The position numbers and the translations under genes are program-made. From positions 1 to 37,896 of the forward strand of contig CALMXK010000136.1 in NCBI GenBank assembly GCA_937871165.1: a stretch of DNA of 37,896 nt. The letters run 5' to 3'. The first letter of the stretch is position 1, and every line of letters starts with the position of its first letter. Below the pieces are notes generated by a model. It was not told where the DNA came from, made no database searches, and saw only the letters and a program-made list of their open reading frames with translations. This document shows positions 35,860-37,896 of this stretch, piece by piece. Source of the stretch: an uncultured Actinomycetes bacterium (lineage in GTDB: Bacteria; Actinomycetota; Thermoleophilia; Miltoncostaeales; Miltoncostaeaceae).

Positions 35860-37811
35860 CCGATCACGGACACATCGACGGGCCGCTGGTCGACGGACCG
35901 GGAACGGCGGCGTCACAACGTCGCCTCGCCCTGTTCGGCTCCGTTGTGGGTGTGCTCCTGCTCGCCCTCGTGCTGCGCCTGTGGTTTTTGCAGGTCGTCG
36001 GTGCACAGGACTTCCAACAGCAGGCCACCGCCAACTCGATCCGCACCGTCGTCGTGCCCGCGGCCCGCGGCGTCATTGTCGACCGCAAAGGTCGTCCCAT
36101 CGCCCGCAATCGCAACGGCTGGGACGTGGTGGGCATCGCGACCGATCTGAACAACGAGCGCAGCCTGGCGATGCTCGGCCGGCTGGCGCGGGCACTCGGC
36201 GAGAAACCGCAACGGCTGCAGAACATGGTGCGGGCGAACGCGAACTCCAAGCGGCGCGATCCGGCACGCCCGATCGTGTTCAAGGACGACATCGATCCCA
36301 AGAGCGACCTGTTCCTTGCGCTGAACGAGCGGCTGGACGAGTTCCCAGGGATCCGCCTCCAACCGAGCCAGAAGCGTTTCTACCCCGACGGGGAGTACGT
36401 CTCACATCTCGTCGGTGCGGTCGGCCCGATTCCGCGCGAGCGTGCCGCAGCCCTGAAGAAGGCCGGGTACCGGGCGGATGCGACCGTCGGCGTCGGCGGT
36501 CTCGAGCAGTACTACGAGGCGTATCTGAGAGGGCAGGACGGCACACGCAAGGTCGAGGTCGACGTGAGCGGTAACGCCACCGCCCGCGGGGTGATCTCCG
36601 AGGTCCCGGCACACGCGGGCGCGACCGTCCAGACATCCATCGACCTGGATGTGCAGACCATGCTGGCCCGGGAGCTTCGCGAGAAGGTGCTGCTCCAGGG
36701 TGCGCAGTACAGCGGCGGCGGCGGCGTGGTGCTCGACATCCAGACCGGTGAGGTGGTGGCGCTCGCCTCATTCCCGTTCATGGATCCGAACAAGATCAGC
36801 ATCGGGAAGGCCCCGAACTACAACAAGAACAAGCGCGAACCGGCGCGAAACCGCGCCACCTGGGCGTATCCGCCGGCATCGACGATGAAGACCGTCACGG
36901 CGATCGCGGCACTCGAGGCGGGCGTGCTCTCACCCACCGAGCTCATCCGCTCACCGAAGAAGATCAAGATCCTCGATCGCGAGTACAAGAACTTCCGCGA
37001 GCTGGATCAGGGGTGGATTCCGTTGCCCGTCGCCCTGGCGGTTTCCAGTGACACCTACTTCTACCAGGTGGCCTACGACCGGATCTACGAGCGGTCAACG
37101 CCCGATGAACAGCGCTCCGGCGACAACGCGCTCTACAAGTGGTCCACGGCGCTCGGGTTCGGCCAGCCGACCAACATCGACCTGATGCCGGGTGAATTTG
37201 CCGGTGACGTCCCCAACCGGCTCTGGAGGACCCAGAACCTGGAGAAGGGCAGCCCCGGCTGGAACCAGTGGCGTGCCGGTGACACCGTCAACATGTCGGT
37301 GGGACAGGGCGACCTGAAGGTCACCCCGCTGCAGATGGCACGTGCATACGCGGCCATTCTCGACCCCGAACACCGATTGCAGACACCCACGATCGCGCAC
37401 AAGATCGTCGACTCGACGACCCAGCAGACCATCTTCGAACCCGCCAGGGCACGCAAGGTGCCGACGGAGCTTCCCCCGATCTCGCCCGGAACACTCGAGC
37501 CGATCCTTCAGGGCCTGGTGGGTGCGACCACGAGCGGTGACGGCACGGCGTCGTCGGTCTTTGGTCGGTTCGGCGGCCTGATGGCCGGCAAGACCGGCAC
37601 TGCGGAGAACGCGCCGCGTCCCGACCATGCGTGGTTTGTGGGGTACGGTCCGGCGACCCCGGGTCTCCAGCCGAAGTACGTTGTGGCGGTCGTCGTGGAG
37701 AACGCCGGACTCGGCGGATCTGTTGCCGCACCCATCGCCTGTCATACACTTGCGGTTGCACTTGACGTCGATTACCGCAAATGCGGCAACGGCTCAGGGA
37801 AGTCCGACTAA
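35856..37811 (+). CDS. mrdA: Penicillin-binding protein 2 (peptidoglycan transpeptidase, elongation)
   Basis: Class B transpeptidase that crosslinks peptidoglycan in the elongasome with RodA. The 651 residues comprise a short tail, a membrane helix (about 25-47), the pedestal/dimerisation domain (from about 52, VPAARGVIVDRKG), and the transpeptidase domain. Active-site motifs: Ser342 in PASTMK, SSD (397-399) and KTG (579-581). The C-terminus after the KTG motif is full, so the gene is complete. The start ATG 35856 overlaps the mreD stop, and the stop TAA shares a base with the next ATG. This is a beta-lactam target. Confidence 0.95.
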   Translation: MTDHGHIDGPLVDGPGTAASQRRLALFGSVVGVLLLALVLRLWFLQVVGAQDFQQQATANSIRTVVVPAARGVIVDRKGRPIARNRNGWDVVGIATDLNNERSLAMLGRLARALGEKPQRLQNMVRANANSKRRDPARPIVFKDDIDPKSDLFLALNERLDEFPGIRLQPSQKRFYPDGEYVSHLVGAVGPIPRERAAALKKAGYRADATVGVGGLEQYYEAYLRGQDGTRKVEVDVSGNATARGVISEVPAHAGATVQTSIDLDVQTMLARELREKVLLQGAQYSGGGGVVLDIQTGEVVALASFPFMDPNKISIGKAPNYNKNKREPARNRATWAYPPASTMKTVTAIAALEAGVLSPTELIRSPKKIKILDREYKNFRELDQGWIPLPVALAVSSDTYFYQVAYDRIYERSTPDEQRSGDNALYKWSTALGFGQPTNIDLMPGEFAGDVPNRLWRTQNLEKGSPGWNQWRAGDTVNMSVGQGDLKVTPLQMARAYAAILDPEHRLQTPTIAHKIVDSTTQQTIFEPARARKVPTELPPISPGTLEPILQGLVGATTSGDGTASSVFGRFGGLMAGKTGTAENAPRPDHAWFVGYGPATPGLQPKYVVAVVVENAGLGGSVAAPIACHTLAVALDVDYRKCGNGSGKSD

Positions 37812-37826
37812 TGGCAACCGTTTCTC
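37811..37826 (+). CDS. Start of the next gene, probably rodA (truncated)
   Basis: ATG 37811 overlaps the mrdA stop (TAATG), and five codons (MATVS) are left before adapter sequence. In the mre clusters of actinobacteria this position is normally rodA, the glycosyltransferase partner of PBP2. Too little sequence remains to confirm. Confidence 0.4.
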
Positions 37827-37896
37827 CTGTCTCTTATACACATCTGACGCTGCCGACGAGCGATCTAGTGTAGATCTCGGTGGTCGCCGTATCATT
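37827..37896 (-). other. Illumina Nextera P5 adapter (artefact)
   Basis: The reverse complement of the Nextera P5-side adapter: mosaic end CTGTCTCTTATACACATCT, Read 1 linker, index GCGATCTA (reverse of TAGATCGC) and P5. The same index appears at the other contig end, in inverted orientation. It is library sequence, not genome. Confidence 0.98.

Overview
The window is a high-GC bacterial contig, almost wholly coding. Both ends are sequencing-library adapter (about 6-75 and 37827-37896), so the native sequence is about 76-37826. The gene content points to an actinobacterium: a SigB/SigF-type sigma factor with partner-switching regulators, egtB-egtD for ergothioneine, tig-clpP-clpX, valS-folC-ndk-maf and mreBCD-mrdA-rodA, with many GTG starts and several leaderless-looking genes. 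A deep-branching group such as Thermoleophilia is my guess and was not tested.

Layout. 76-2178: a stress-sigma module, made of a SpoIIE-type phosphatase tail, the sigma factor, an anti-sigma kinase, a small degenerate kinase-like protein and a STAS anti-anti-sigma factor. 2208-4902: pgi and gnd on the minus strand. 5011-6321: an unusual TPR/AAA+ ATPase. 6457-7533: class I fructose-bisphosphate aldolase, ending in a strong hairpin. 7639-9937: three interlocking inverted repeats, then egtB-egtD. 9934-13831: a Crp/Fnr-type regulator, an Asp/Glu-racemase-like protein, an epoxide-hydrolase-like enzyme, a zinc alcohol dehydrogenase and a small, very basic secreted protein. 13985-17486: tRNA-His, tRNA-Leu, tig, clpP, clpX. 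17590-19792: an MFS exporter and a TetR regulator on the minus strand. 19856-23854: a tightly coupled four-gene acyl-CoA oxidation operon. 24013-25661: a PII protein and an ammonium transporter. 25713-32993: an EEP-family membrane protein, valS, folC, a zinc-ribbon membrane protein, ndk, maf and an anchored protein of unknown function. 33103 to the end: mreB, mreC, mreD, mrdA and the first codons of rodA.

How the genes work together. Partner switching (phosphatase, STAS, kinase, sigma) controls a stress regulon, and the anti-sigma gene is preceded by a promoter of the type such a sigma factor reads. The thiolase, hydroxyacyl-CoA dehydrogenase, enoyl-CoA hydratase and acyl-CoA dehydrogenase together cover one full beta-oxidation turn of a short acyl-CoA. 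Their promoter has near-consensus -35/-10 boxes, with one perfect palindrome over the -10 and another just downstream, facing the TetR gene. PII and AmtB form a standard nitrogen pair but carry unusual key residues. The Mre/PBP2/RodA genes encode the elongation machinery for rod shape.

No gap between genes exceeds about 240 bases. I saw no CRISPR array, insertion sequence, prophage, rRNA gene or attachment site. No whole new system is evident. The best leads are the egtB upstream repeats, the TetR/thiolase control region, the altered PII/AmtB pair, the degenerate AAA+ and HATPase proteins, and the unclear starts of mreB and mreC.
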